Assembly (NCBI RefSeq): GCF_003182155.1
Contig: NZ_QGTG01000002.1
Coordinates: forward strand, 1,007,646-1,071,645
Reading direction: 5' to 3'
Length of the DNA: 64,000 bases
Origin: Chitinophaga sp. S165
GTDB taxonomy: Bacteria > Bacteroidota > Bacteroidia > Chitinophagales > Chitinophagaceae
Part shown: piece by piece, positions 8,501 to 17,271 of the stretch
Numbering within the stretch: position 1 is the stretch's first letter
Layout of the letters: every line of letters begins with the position of its first letter
The notes under the pieces: model-generated
Database searches by the model: none
What the model saw: the letters and a program-made list of their open reading frames with translations, nothing else
What the model was told of the DNA's origin: nothing
Made by a program: the position numbers and the translations under genes

Positions 8501-8969
8501 TATTTATGTATCTTGCATGACCATATCTGTGTAACGTAGCGCACGGAAAAATGATTTTGAGAAGATATAATAAAATGTTAAAAAGCACGTTTAATTTAAA
8601 CGTCACGCTTCCCTCAGGGGGCATGAAAAAGTTGGATGAAAACTAACTACGGATTAAAATTAATCGTTACATTTGTTATCTTGCTTAAGAGTGGAGAGAG
8701 ATTGAGCAGAGGGGTAGAGGTGCTGACTTTGAAGAAAAATACCTTCCAAAGGGAATGAATTTAAAAGTGAAACCAACAAGTAGAACAACCGCTAAATTTC
8801 TGAAGTTGCCCTTAACAACTTTAGGGTCATCGTGTGTGAATGGCTGGTTGGTTAACGGTCAGACCGGACAGACCGGCAAGACCTTCGGCCATGTTTCAGA
8901 ACATAGCGACACCCTCAGTAGCATTGTGGCCAATGTACACTGCGTCGCCTACGAAATAAATGATTTTCA
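8501..8969. other. Long leader region upstream of gldK
   Basis: 469 bases without an assigned gene. An AT-rich palindrome lies at 8588-8604. A -7 box is at 8668-8675. The downstream 290 bases would be transcribed as leader and hold a 72-codon open frame (8755-8973). Short repeats occur within it (CAGACCGG twice at about 8860-8875). Confidence 0.55.
8668..8675 (+). promoter_or_regulatory. -7 box (TACATTTG), likely promoter of the gldKLMN operon
   Basis: An exact TAnnTTTG match and the best one upstream of gldK; it predicts a leader of about 290 bases. No -33 TTG at the expected distance. Confidence 0.45.
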
Positions 8970-8973
8970 ATGA
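8755..8973 (+). CDS. Possible small leader protein overlapping the gldK start
   Basis: A 72-codon ATG frame that ends in TGA at 8971-8973, overlapping the gldK ATG (8970-8972) by the ATGA arrangement typical of translational coupling. The product is Thr/Ser/Gly-rich with a basic N-terminus, no membrane segment and no recognised domain. It falls between the candidate operon promoter and gldK. It may be a leader peptide or a chance frame; conservation in related genomes would decide. Confidence 0.3.
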   Translation: MNLKVKPTSRTTAKFLKLPLTTLGSSCVNGWLVNGQTGQTGKTFGHVSEHSDTLSSIVANVHCVAYEINDFQ

Positions 8974-10265
8974 AAGCTACCCTTATGAAGCTTAATTTCT
9001 CAAGTGGTCTGTTAGCAGTATTGCTGGTTAGCCTGCTCGCCAGCTGCGGTGGTAGTAAAACCCCCAAAAATGCGCAAGGACAGCTGATCGGCGTAAGTCC
9101 CAGACCTAAGTATTTCCCGCCAGTGCCCTATGGAATGGTCTATGTACCTTCCGGAACCTTTCACATGGGTCCCAGCGATGAGGATTTGAACTACGCGTAC
9201 ACCGCCCGTAACAAGTCTATTTCCATCTCCGGCTTCTACATGGATGCTACCGAGATCACAAATAACGAGTACAGGCAGTTCGTACAGTGGGTAACAGATT
9301 CTATTGCCCACATTATGTTGGGTGATGTAAAGAATGACGGTGGAGAGGATTATATCGATTGGAAGAAGAAGATTAATTATAGGGATAAATCCACCATGGA
9401 AAAGCTGGAGGGTATGACCTATCAACCGGAAGACCGTTTGTACGGACGTAAAGAGTTCGACGTACGGAAACTGGTTTATCATGCAGAAACTTTCAACTGG
9501 GAACAGGCCAAGCTGCGTGAGAACGCAAATAAGTCCCGTTCTAAGTTCATTGTAAAGAAAGACGTTGCGATCTATCCTGACACATTGTGCTGGATCCGTG
9601 ACTTCTCTTATGCTTACAATGAGCCAATGACGAGGATGTACTTCTGGCACCCGGCATTTGACAACTATCCGGTAGTTGGGGTGACCTGGCACCAGGCTAA
9701 CGCTTTCTCTGAATGGCGTAGTAAGTTCTGGGAAGACTACCGTATCTCCAAGAAATTATTCACTGAGGATAAATTCCAACTGCCTTCAGAAGCGCAATGG
9801 GAATATGCAGCACGTGGTGGCAGAGAGCAATCTCCTTACCCATGGGGTGGTTATTACATACGCAACAAGAAAGGTTGTTTGCTGGCTAACTTTAAACCTG
9901 GTCGCGGTAACTATCCTGAAGACGGTGGTTTCTACACTGTAAGAGCGGACGCTTACTGGCCTAACGACTATGGTTTATACAACATGTCAGGTAACGTTGC
10001 AGAGTGGACACAGGACATTTATTATGAGAACGCGTACTCTTTCACATCTGATATGAACCCATACCTGCGTATGGACATTCCAGACAGTGCGGTTCCAAAA
10101 ATGAAACGTAAAGCTGTAAGAGGTGGTTCCTGGAAAGATATCGGGTATTTCCTCCAGACAGGTACACGTTCTTACGAGTACCAGGACAGTGCTAAATCCT
10201 ACATTGGTTTCAGATGTACGATCGCCTTCCTGAGCCGTTCTAAAAACGATTTTGGTCACAGGTAA
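8970..10265 (+). CDS. gldK: Gliding motility / type IX secretion lipoprotein GldK
   Basis: GldK (PorK) forms, with GldN, the periplasmic ring of the type IX secretion system beneath the outer membrane. The 431-residue product has a lipoprotein signal ending LLASC (C26, or C21 if M6 at 8985 is the start). The rest is an FGE-sulfatase-like (SUMF1) domain: VYVPSGTFHMG, EWEYAARGGREQSPYPWGG, MSGNVAEWTQD, RGGSWKD and GFRC. In GldK this fold is structural. It heads the operon gldK-gldL-gldM-gldN, in the conserved order. The 230-base gap to gldL is longer than the other gaps in the operon. Confidence 0.95.
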   Translation: MKATLMKLNFSSGLLAVLLVSLLASCGGSKTPKNAQGQLIGVSPRPKYFPPVPYGMVYVPSGTFHMGPSDEDLNYAYTARNKSISISGFYMDATEITNNEYRQFVQWVTDSIAHIMLGDVKNDGGEDYIDWKKKINYRDKSTMEKLEGMTYQPEDRLYGRKEFDVRKLVYHAETFNWEQAKLRENANKSRSKFIVKKDVAIYPDTLCWIRDFSYAYNEPMTRMYFWHPAFDNYPVVGVTWHQANAFSEWRSKFWEDYRISKKLFTEDKFQLPSEAQWEYAARGGREQSPYPWGGYYIRNKKGCLLANFKPGRGNYPEDGGFYTVRADAYWPNDYGLYNMSGNVAEWTQDIYYENAYSFTSDMNPYLRMDIPDSAVPKMKRKAVRGGSWKDIGYFLQTGTRSYEYQDSAKSYIGFRCTIAFLSRSKNDFGHR

Positions 10266-10495
10266 CATATAGTAACAGCAATTACGGATAGATGAGCGCG
10301 AGAACAGGCATGATCGAAGGGACAGGAAGAAGAATCCTGTATGCCTCGGGGACAGGCATGTGTGAGATAATCAAACTTAAACATTTTGATATGAGAAACC
10401 GTATGATGTACATTGGGAAACCGCAAATCATCGTTGAGCAACAACTATTCCATAACAATTTAACCTTTAACACTTTAACCAGTAAATTTTGACCT
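10266..10495. other. gldK-gldL spacer with possible hairpin
   Basis: 230 bases without an assigned gene. TGCCT and AGGCA near 10341-10360 can form a small stem, and ACAGGCATG occurs twice. A 66-codon frame (10292-10492) ends four bases before gldL but has no recognisable features. No T run, so I do not call a terminator. Confidence 0.4.
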
Positions 10496-11245
10496 ATGGC
10501 TATGAATCCTACTACATCGAAATGGCTTAATTTCTTTGTTTGTGTCGCAGCATCAGTAGTAATTATCGGAGCGCTGTTCAAACTTCAACACTGGCCAGGT
10601 GCAGATATCGCCCTGATCGTTGGTTTGAGCACAGAAGCACTCATCTTCTTCGTTTATGCATTCGTACCGGATAGCGGTGGTCACGAAGGCGGTGCACAGG
10701 TAGCAGTTGTTGCCGGTGGTAGCCCTGCCCTGGCTGGTCTGGACAAAATGCTCGAAGAAGCTGATATCACTCCGGTTAGCTTACAGCGCCTCAGCGAAAA
10801 CTTCCAGAAATTAGGTTCCACTGTAGATAAGATGCGGGATATCAGTGATGTAGTTGCCGCTACAGGTGATTACACACAAAAAACAAGAGAAGCTGCCAGC
10901 GCAATTGGTAACGTAGCTCACGCTTATACTACTGCTGCTTCAGCTGTATCTTCTTTCAACAGTGCTTCTGAATCAACAAGAAGCTTCCACGAGCAAATGC
11001 AGGGTATGACCAAAAACCTGGCTTCCCTGAATGCTATCTACGAACTGGAACTGCAGGACACTAACAATCACCTGAAAGCTATGAACAACTTCTATAGCAA
11101 TCTGCTGAATGTTTCTCAGGCAATGACCAGCAGCGTAGACGATGCGCGCAAAACACAGGATCAGATCTCTAAACTGGCTCATAACCTGACTAGCCTGAAC
11201 ACCGTTTACGGTAACATGCTCAGCGCTATGCACAGTGCGAGATAA
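10496..11245 (+). CDS. gldL: Gliding motility / type IX secretion protein GldL
   Basis: GldL (PorL) is an inner-membrane protein that, with GldM, forms the proton-driven motor of type IX secretion and gliding. The 249-residue product shows two N-terminal membrane segments joined by a short loop that contains FKLQHWPGADIALIVGL; conserved charged residues for proton flow lie in this region in the family. The remainder is a Ser/Ala-rich helical cytoplasmic part. The frame begins MAMNPTTSK; M3 at 10502 is a second possible start. The gene lies third from the operon promoter if the leader frame is counted, 60 bases before gldM. Confidence 0.95.
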   Translation: MAMNPTTSKWLNFFVCVAASVVIIGALFKLQHWPGADIALIVGLSTEALIFFVYAFVPDSGGHEGGAQVAVVAGGSPALAGLDKMLEEADITPVSLQRLSENFQKLGSTVDKMRDISDVVAATGDYTQKTREAASAIGNVAHAYTTAASAVSSFNSASESTRSFHEQMQGMTKNLASLNAIYELELQDTNNHLKAMNNFYSNLLNVSQAMTSSVDDARKTQDQISKLAHNLTSLNTVYGNMLSAMHSAR

Positions 11246-11305
11246 GGTAACGCTTATAGTTTTTTGAATTAACAACAGACAATCATTCAAACCTGAGAAC
11301 AAACT

Positions 11306-12844
11306 ATGGCACTACCTAAAGATCCCAGGCAAAAGATGATCAATATCATGTACCTGGTCTTGACGGCCATGCTGGCATTGAACGTCTCTGCTGAGATATT
11401 GAACGCATTTAATATAGTAAACAATTCAATCAATACTTCGAATAAATCGATCACAGATAAGAACAACGATACTTACCTGGCTTTTGACGCAAAAATGCAA
11501 GAAGACGCTGCTAAAACCGGCCCTTTCAAGCAGAAAGCGGAACAAGTAAGATTGGCTTCTGCCGAAATGTACACTTTCCTGGATTCACTGAAAGAAAGGA
11601 TTGTTAGAGAAAGCGGCGGACGTGATGAATTTGGTGAACTGAAAAGTAAAGATAACCTGGATGCTCCTACCCGTGTGATGGAAAATCAGAAACAAGGTCC
11701 TTTACTGGAACAGAAACTGACTGAATTACGTAGCAAACTGTTGACTTACGTTGAGGCAAAAGATAAAGGCAAGTTCGAAAAATCTTTGCCACTGCATATT
11801 GAAATTGGTAAATCCGGCGGTCATGGCGGACATGGTCCTGCAAAAGACTGGACTGCTTACCACTTCAACATGGTACCAGCTATCGCAGCAGTAACCATTC
11901 TGAGTAAATTCCAGAATGACATCAAGAACTCAGAAGCCCTGATCATTGATGACCTGTATGCGCAGATCGGTAAAAGAGATTTCCACTTTGATAAGATCAA
12001 GCCTTTCGTTTCCCTGAACTCAAAGAACCTGATGGAAGGACAAACGTTGACCGCTTCAGTTGCAGTAGGTGCTTACAGCAGCACTGTAAATCCTGAAATC
12101 GTGGTTAACGGTTCTACAGTAACTGCGAGTGAAGGTCTGGGTAGCTACTCAATGGTAGTTTCCGGTATCGGCGAAAAAACGATCTCTGGTAATGTTAAAA
12201 TGACTAACCCAAGTGGTGAAGTTGTTAACATGCCATTCACTGAAACTTATAGTGTAGGTGCTTCAACAACCTCTATCTCTGCTGACAAGATGAACGTACT
12301 GTACATCGGTCTGCAGAACCCGATCTCCATCTCCGCTGGTGGTGTTCCTGCTGAAAAAGTATCTGCAGGTATCAACAACGGTAGCATGACCAAGACCGGT
12401 GCAGGTAAATACTCTGTAGTGGTTACTAAACCAGGTACCGCAATGATCACTGTAAGTGGCGATATCGACGGTAAAGTAAAAGCACTGGGTAACAAAGAAT
12501 TCCGTATCAAATATATCCCTGACCCGGTACTGAAAGTGGGCTTGAGCAAAGGTCCTTATATGAAGGCTTCCGAGTTCAAGGTACAGGGCGGTCTGCGTGC
12601 TGACCTGGAAGACTTCCTCTTCGAAGGCGTAAGATACGAGGTAGTAAGCTACCGTCTCTATATCGACGCAAGAGGTAAAGATCCTTTCGAAGCTGACGCA
12701 AACTCAGCTTACTTCCCAAGCGGCGCTATGCCAATTATCCGTTCCATTAAACCGGGTGATATCGTATACTTCGATAACGTTCGTGTAAAAGGTCCGGATG
12801 GAAGGGTTAGAGATATGTCGAACTTCAATCTTAAGATTAACTAA
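11306..12844 (+). CDS. gldM: Gliding motility / type IX secretion protein GldM
   Basis: GldM (PorM) is the second motor protein. It has one N-terminal membrane helix that packs with GldL and a long periplasmic shaft of four domains that reaches the GldK/GldN ring. In this 512-residue protein the N-terminus ALPKDPRQKMINIMYLVL leads into the helix, a helical domain follows (to about residue 220), then beta-rich repeats with Gly/Ser/Thr content, and a conserved end containing VYFDNVRVKGPDGRVRD. A His/Gly insert (GHGGHG) lies near residue 175. gldN follows after 11 bases. Confidence 0.95.
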   Translation: MALPKDPRQKMINIMYLVLTAMLALNVSAEILNAFNIVNNSINTSNKSITDKNNDTYLAFDAKMQEDAAKTGPFKQKAEQVRLASAEMYTFLDSLKERIVRESGGRDEFGELKSKDNLDAPTRVMENQKQGPLLEQKLTELRSKLLTYVEAKDKGKFEKSLPLHIEIGKSGGHGGHGPAKDWTAYHFNMVPAIAAVTILSKFQNDIKNSEALIIDDLYAQIGKRDFHFDKIKPFVSLNSKNLMEGQTLTASVAVGAYSSTVNPEIVVNGSTVTASEGLGSYSMVVSGIGEKTISGNVKMTNPSGEVVNMPFTETYSVGASTTSISADKMNVLYIGLQNPISISAGGVPAEKVSAGINNGSMTKTGAGKYSVVVTKPGTAMITVSGDIDGKVKALGNKEFRIKYIPDPVLKVGLSKGPYMKASEFKVQGGLRADLEDFLFEGVRYEVVSYRLYIDARGKDPFEADANSAYFPSGAMPIIRSIKPGDIVYFDNVRVKGPDGRVRDMSNFNLKIN

Positions 12845-12855
12845 TATTATTTTCT

Positions 12856-13911
12856 ATGCGAGCAGTCATCCTTAACAGAATTGGTTGGTGTTCCCTCCTG
12901 CTGGTTGTAGTACTGGCTTCAGAGGCTAACGCACAACGCCGTAGGACTGGAGGTACAACACGTCGTACAGAGGCAACACCTGCAGAGGCTACACCTGCAA
13001 CTCAGGATGCTTCAGTTGTAAACCCAGCTACCGGTAACAGCGTTGCTACACCGCCGCCGCCAGCTCCCACCGCAACAGAAGGTGCTTCCCTTCGTCAGGA
13101 TGGTGTTGGTATACCAGTAGATACACCACGCAAATCCCTGCGTACGGATGGCATTTCTGAAAAGAACTTCATCAAGGACCGTGTACCTATCCCTTACGAT
13201 CACATTCGCTCAGACGATGAGTTCTGGGAAAAGAAGATCTGGCAGGTGATAGATACCCGCGAAAAGATGAACCTTCCTTTCCAGTATAATGTTGAGGATG
13301 AATCTGGTACCAGCCAGCTGTTCATTAATATCCTGCTTAACGCGATAAAGAACAAGGAAGTTGAGGCGTTCAGCCCTATCGATGACAGGTTCACTACCGT
13401 TCTGCCTTACGCCGATGTTCAGACCAAGATCAGCGGTGAAGAAAAAACAGTACGTAGTATTGACCCGATCACCGGTGAAGAGAAAATGGTAACTACCCGT
13501 GACGAATTTGACCCTCGTACTATTGTTCAGTATAAGATCAAAGAAATCTGGGTGTTCGATAAAGAAGCATCTGCACTGAAAGTACGTATCCTCGGTATTG
13601 CACCAATGGTATCACGTATGAACGAAGATGGTTCCTTCCGTGGCGCTATTCCTCTGTTCTGGGTATATTATCCTGATCTGCGTCCTTTACTGGCTAAATA
13701 CGATGTATATAACCAGAATAACGATGCGGCGACTATGAGTTGGGAAGACCTTTTCGAAATGCGTTTCTTCTCCAGCTTTATAATCAAGGAAAACAATACT
13801 TACAACCGCGAGATCAAGGATTACATTAAAGATGGTACCATGCGCCTCCTGGAAGGTCAGGCGGTTAAGGATAAGATCTTTAATAAAGAACAGGATATGT
13901 GGCAGTATTAA
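12856..13911 (+). CDS. gldN: Gliding motility / type IX secretion protein GldN
   Basis: GldN (PorN) binds GldK in the periplasmic ring and contacts the GldM shaft. The 351-residue protein has a signal peptide (cleavage likely after SEANA, residue 26), a Thr/Pro/Ala-rich low-complexity linker to about residue 95, and then the conserved GldN domain, which contains VPIPYDHIRSDDEFWEKKIW and the segment FRGAIPLFWVYYPDLR. It ends the operon and is followed by a strong terminator. Confidence 0.95.
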   Translation: MRAVILNRIGWCSLLLVVVLASEANAQRRRTGGTTRRTEATPAEATPATQDASVVNPATGNSVATPPPPAPTATEGASLRQDGVGIPVDTPRKSLRTDGISEKNFIKDRVPIPYDHIRSDDEFWEKKIWQVIDTREKMNLPFQYNVEDESGTSQLFINILLNAIKNKEVEAFSPIDDRFTTVLPYADVQTKISGEEKTVRSIDPITGEEKMVTTRDEFDPRTIVQYKIKEIWVFDKEASALKVRILGIAPMVSRMNEDGSFRGAIPLFWVYYPDLRPLLAKYDVYNQNNDAATMSWEDLFEMRFFSSFIIKENNTYNREIKDYIKDGTMRLLEGQAVKDKIFNKEQDMWQY

Positions 13912-13935
13912 TCTGCTCGCAGTATAAAGAAACTG

Positions 13936-13960
13936 AAAGGGAGTCTGTTTAACAGGCTCC
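13936..13960 (+). terminator. Terminator of the gldKLMN operon
   Basis: AAAGGGAG, CTGTT, AACAG and CTCCCTTT form one interrupted stem; TTTTGTTTT follows. Confidence 0.85.
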
Positions 13961-13984
13961 CTTTTGTTTTTCCCTTTTCCCCGT

Positions 13985-13992
13985 TACTTTTG
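13985..13992 (+). promoter_or_regulatory. -7 box (TACTTTTG) for the DinB-like gene
   Basis: An exact TAnnTTTG match, 21 bases before the ATG at 14014. Confidence 0.5.
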
Positions 13993-14013
13993 TAAGCAAT
14001 CAATCAACTGTAT

Positions 14014-14589
14014 ATGTCCCGTATATTTGAAACCCCTGCCCTGCTGCAAGCGCTTCGCCTGCAAATAGATGATCTGCTGAAAACTGCCAACGAACAATTT
14101 GTAACAGCCCCTGAAGAAGTGTTGCTGCGCCAGCCGGCCCCGGATAAATGGAGCGTTGCACAATGCCTTGATCATCTGAACGCCTATTCCCGCTTTTATG
14201 TACCCGTAATGGAACAGGCTATTCAGTCCAGGCTTACGGGCAGCCTGCCCCCGGCGCCTTCAGCTTCTTTTAAAAGCGGCTTGCTTGGAAATTATTTCAC
14301 TAAAATGATGGAACCTAAACCAGACGGAACGGCGGGAACACGCATGCAGGCGCCTAAAGCCTATCGTCCGCTGTCTGACCTGGATGCAGCGAAAGTGGTA
14401 GCAGAGTTCATCGAATGGCAGCAAAGAACAAAGGCTTTGCTTGACCAGGCTAAACATGTCAATCTGCAAAAAATAAAGATCCCGACTACATTGGGGAACT
14501 GGTTGAAGTTTTCTCTGGGAGATACATTTCGTTTTGTAATAGCACATGAACGCCGGCATATGGCGCAGGCGTTAAGGGCGAAAGCATAG
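14014..14589 (+). CDS. DinB family protein
   Basis: A 191-residue four-helix-bundle protein of the DinB/YfiT superfamily. Members bind a metal through three histidines; here KWSVAQCLDHLN (about 50-61) supplies the first and AHERRHMAQ near the C-terminus the other two. Some family members are thiol transferases and others are of unknown role, so no substrate is proposed. It is a single-gene unit, convergent with uvrC; the stop codons are only 16 bases apart and no strong terminator lies between. Confidence 0.85.
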   Translation: MSRIFETPALLQALRLQIDDLLKTANEQFVTAPEEVLLRQPAPDKWSVAQCLDHLNAYSRFYVPVMEQAIQSRLTGSLPPAPSASFKSGLLGNYFTKMMEPKPDGTAGTRMQAPKAYRPLSDLDAAKVVAEFIEWQQRTKALLDQAKHVNLQKIKIPTTLGNWLKFSLGDTFRFVIAHERRHMAQALRAKA

Positions 14590-14605
14590 TTTTCTTTACC
14601 GGTAT

Positions 14606-16444
14606 TTACGATTGAGGAGTAACGGTACCTGTTTCGCCGCTGGCTGGATGAAAATGTGCATAGACAAGCCTGGCTTTGGCGGCGCCTATTTCTTTCACCA
14701 GATCATCCTCCGAAAGCAATTTTATTTTCGCGACGGAACGGAAGGTTTTAAGGAGCTGTGTGGCAGTATTCTCCCCTATGCCTTTGATGCCTTCCAGTTC
14801 GTTCTTAAAAGTGCCTTTACTGCGCTTTTGGCGGTGGAAGGTGATACCGAAACGGTGTACCTCATCACGTACGCGGCGGATCAGTTTAAGGCTCTCACTA
14901 TCGTAGGGTAACTTGATACTGTCTTTGTCGCCCGGGAAGAAGATCTCTTCTTCGTTTTTCGCCAAACCTACTACCGTCATACTACCTATAAGGTCCAGTT
15001 CACGGATACTTTCCATAGCAGACCCCAGCTGGCCTTTACCACCGTCTATAATGACCAGTTGAGGTAATGGTTGCTGTTCTGCCAGTAAACGGCTGTAACG
15101 GCGGTATACGACCTCGCGCATGGACGCAAAGTCGTTGATGCCCTGTACCGTCTTAATATTGAAATGACGATAATCTTTCTTTGAAGCTACTCCATCTTTA
15201 AACACTACACAGGCAGACACCGGATAGGCGCCCTGGAAGTTGGAGTTATCGAAACACTCAATATGCAAAGGGAGTTCCTGTAATTCCAGATCGGCCTGTA
15301 GCTGGTACAACACCTTCTTTCGCTCCATATCACTCTTGCCTTCCAGGTGCAGGATCTTTTTACGGTACAACTCCTCCTTGAAATAGTCTACGTTCTTTTC
15401 AGACAGCTCGAGCAGTTTCTTTTTGTCTCCTCCTTTTGGCACAGACACCGTGACATTTTCTTCCGGGTATTCTATTTCTATCGGTACGATAATTTCCCTG
15501 GCAAGGCTCTGGAAAGCATCACGGAGGTAGCTGACGGCGTATGTCAGTACTTCTGTATCATCTTCTTCCAGTTTCTTCTCCAGTGTTACCGTTTTAGTAT
15601 CTGCAATAGTTCCGTTTAATACACGCAGGTAGTTCACATAGGCATAGTTGCCTTCACTGATGATGGAGAATACATCCACGTTGCCAACACGGGTATTGAC
15701 GATCGTTGACTTGGCCTGATAGGCTTGCAGGCTTTCTATTTTCTTGCGGACGATCTCTGCTTTCTCAAATTCCATGTTCATAGCATGTTCCTGCATCTGT
15801 GTACGGAACATTTGCAGCACGGGGCTAAGATTGCCTCTGAGGATGTTCTTTACCTGTTGCAGCCCTTCCCGGTAGTCTTCCTCTGTCTGAAGACCTTCAC
15901 AGGGACCTTTGCAGTTGCCCAAATGATACTCCAGGCAAACTTTGTATTTCCCTTTATTGATGTTTTGCTGAGAGAGGTTGAGATTACATGTGCGTAAAGG
16001 AATGTTATAACGGATCACTTCCAGCAGTTCGCGCACACGGCCTACAGAGGTGAAGGGTCCCAAATATTCCGAACCGTCTTTAACGATATTACGGGTCAGG
16101 AACACACGGGGATATGATTCGTGTTTTATGACGATGTAAGGATAAGTTTTATCATCCTTCAGGTTGATATTGAACTTCGGCTGGAACTGTTTGATCAGCG
16201 AGTTCTCAAGAAGGAATGCGTCCTGTTCGGAGCCGACGATGGTAAATTCAATATGATGAATTGTTTCTACCAGCCGGCGTGTTTTATAGTTGTCGTGATT
16301 CTTTACAAAATATGAGCTAACCCTTTTGCGCAGACTTTTGGCCTTTCCTACGTAAAGTAATTCACCGGCATCACTATAGTACTTATATATGCCAGGCTGA
16401 AGGGGTATGGTATGTGATATCTGTTGAAACTCCGCTGCTGTCAT
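14606..16444 (-). CDS. uvrC: UvrABC system protein C (excinuclease ABC subunit C)
   Basis: UvrC makes the two incisions that flank a lesion during nucleotide excision repair. The 612-residue protein shows all the expected parts: an N-terminal GIY-YIG nuclease (PGIYKYYSDAGELLYVGK, about 17-35), a four-cysteine cluster (TCNL, VCLEYHLGNCKGPC) that binds an iron-sulfur cluster in the family, a UVR domain (EKAEIVRKKIESLQAYQ), the RNase H-like nuclease (IECFDNSNFQGAYPV and IDGGKGQL) and C-terminal helix-hairpin-helix motifs (LEGIKGIGENTATQLL). It is transcribed with the lipoprotein gene upstream; 17 bases separate them. Confidence 0.96.
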   Translation of the reverse strand: MTAAEFQQISHTIPLQPGIYKYYSDAGELLYVGKAKSLRKRVSSYFVKNHDNYKTRRLVETIHHIEFTIVGSEQDAFLLENSLIKQFQPKFNINLKDDKTYPYIVIKHESYPRVFLTRNIVKDGSEYLGPFTSVGRVRELLEVIRYNIPLRTCNLNLSQQNINKGKYKVCLEYHLGNCKGPCEGLQTEEDYREGLQQVKNILRGNLSPVLQMFRTQMQEHAMNMEFEKAEIVRKKIESLQAYQAKSTIVNTRVGNVDVFSIISEGNYAYVNYLRVLNGTIADTKTVTLEKKLEEDDTEVLTYAVSYLRDAFQSLAREIIVPIEIEYPEENVTVSVPKGGDKKKLLELSEKNVDYFKEELYRKKILHLEGKSDMERKKVLYQLQADLELQELPLHIECFDNSNFQGAYPVSACVVFKDGVASKKDYRHFNIKTVQGINDFASMREVVYRRYSRLLAEQQPLPQLVIIDGGKGQLGSAMESIRELDLIGSMTVVGLAKNEEEIFFPGDKDSIKLPYDSESLKLIRRVRDEVHRFGITFHRQKRSKGTFKNELEGIKGIGENTATQLLKTFRSVAKIKLLSEDDLVKEIGAAKARLVYAHFHPASGETGTVTPQS

Positions 16445-16461
16445 GTTCTAAAGAAGATCTG

Positions 16462-17034
16462 TTAGGGGTGCTTTAGCAGAACTTTCACGTCCAGCTCTCT
16501 GGCAGGCAGAAATGCGATCTTCTGCCATGTCACGATGCGGATATGTTTGTTATGCTGGTACACCAGGTTTTGCTGGTATTCGTACACCAGGTTCTCTACA
16601 TGCTTATTCATCTGCACGTTGGTAATATGCTGCTGGTTGTCAATATCCATGATCACTTCCTGTGGTACAGTGGCGGTATTTCGCGCCTTGTACATGAGGG
16701 AACGTTTACCGGTGAACTGATCGGCCAGCAGAATGGTATCATATGCTCCCTGCAGGGAGGGTTTGTTCAGGTCCACTTCCAGGAAGGGCGCCAGCAAGTG
16801 TTGTAACTGGGTTGAATCCGGGGTGGTAATGGTCAGACTATCCCGCTGTCCGTTCATGACTATAGTCTTTTCTAAGGCGGGTTTCTGTGTTTCTATATTA
16901 TTGAGTTCGTCCTGAAAATATCCTTTAAGATCTCTGTACGCGTGTTCTTTACCTTGCCGGGTACTATCGCTGGTACCGCAGGAAACCAATAAAGAAACAA
17001 CAGCCACCAATGTCCATGAAAAACGATGATCCAT
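16462..17034 (-). CDS. Lipoprotein of unknown function
   Basis: A 190-residue protein with a lipoprotein signal ending LLVSC (C19), then a soluble part without a recognised domain. It is mostly mixed alpha/beta in composition, rich in Gln/Asn and charged residues, and has no cysteine apart from the lipid anchor. It precedes uvrC in the same operon. A TAAATTTG box ends 4 bases before the ATG, so the mRNA may be leaderless. I do not recognise the family. Confidence 0.75.
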   Translation of the reverse strand: MDHRFSWTLVAVVSLLVSCGTSDSTRQGKEHAYRDLKGYFQDELNNIETQKPALEKTIVMNGQRDSLTITTPDSTQLQHLLAPFLEVDLNKPSLQGAYDTILLADQFTGKRSLMYKARNTATVPQEVIMDIDNQQHITNVQMNKHVENLVYEYQQNLVYQHNKHIRIVTWQKIAFLPARELDVKVLLKHP

Positions 17035-17038
17035 CCTG

Positions 17039-17046
17039 CAAATTTA
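17039..17046 (-). promoter_or_regulatory. -7 box (TAAATTTG) 4 bases before the lipoprotein ATG
   Basis: An exact TAnnTTTG match on the reverse strand; spacing CAGG then ATG. RNA would start at or beside the A of the start codon. Confidence 0.4.
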
Positions 17047-17108
17047 GGGAAGAACGTTTAAAGCTGCGTTTATATGATGCAGGAAACCAAATACCCTGAA
17101 AAAAGTTA

Positions 17109-17130
17109 ATGCGCCGTGAAAACGGCGCAT
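17109..17130 (-). other. Perfect 9-bp hairpin with tetraloop
   Basis: ATGCGCCGT and ACGGCGCAT enclose a GAAA loop on the + strand. Read on the - strand it is followed by TTAACTTTTTT, so it may be a second terminator downstream of gpmI, or the end of a short RNA. Confidence 0.4.
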
Positions 17131-17216
17131 CTGATGCATGAGCAAATCTGTCGAGAGCACTAAAAAACGTAAAACGTATCATCTGCTCCAATAGTTACAG
17201 GATAGAAATAATATAT

Positions 17217-17248
17217 AAAAAAAGCTGTCCGCCTTAGGCGGACAGCTT
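17217..17248 (-). terminator. Terminator of gpmI
   Basis: AAGCTGTCCGCC and GGCGGACAGCTT form a near-perfect palindrome; on the reverse strand a run of seven T follows. Confidence 0.88.
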
Positions 17249-17271
17249 CTAAAAGTGGGTGATGTAAATAC

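Noticed and set aside
9012..9692. 226-codon reverse frame over gldK
   Set aside because: Shadow of gldK, which has a lipoprotein signal and a full FGE-sulfatase-like domain.
10292..10492. 66-codon frame between gldK and gldL as a gene
   Set aside because: No domain, signal or coupling overlap; kept only as an observation on the gap.
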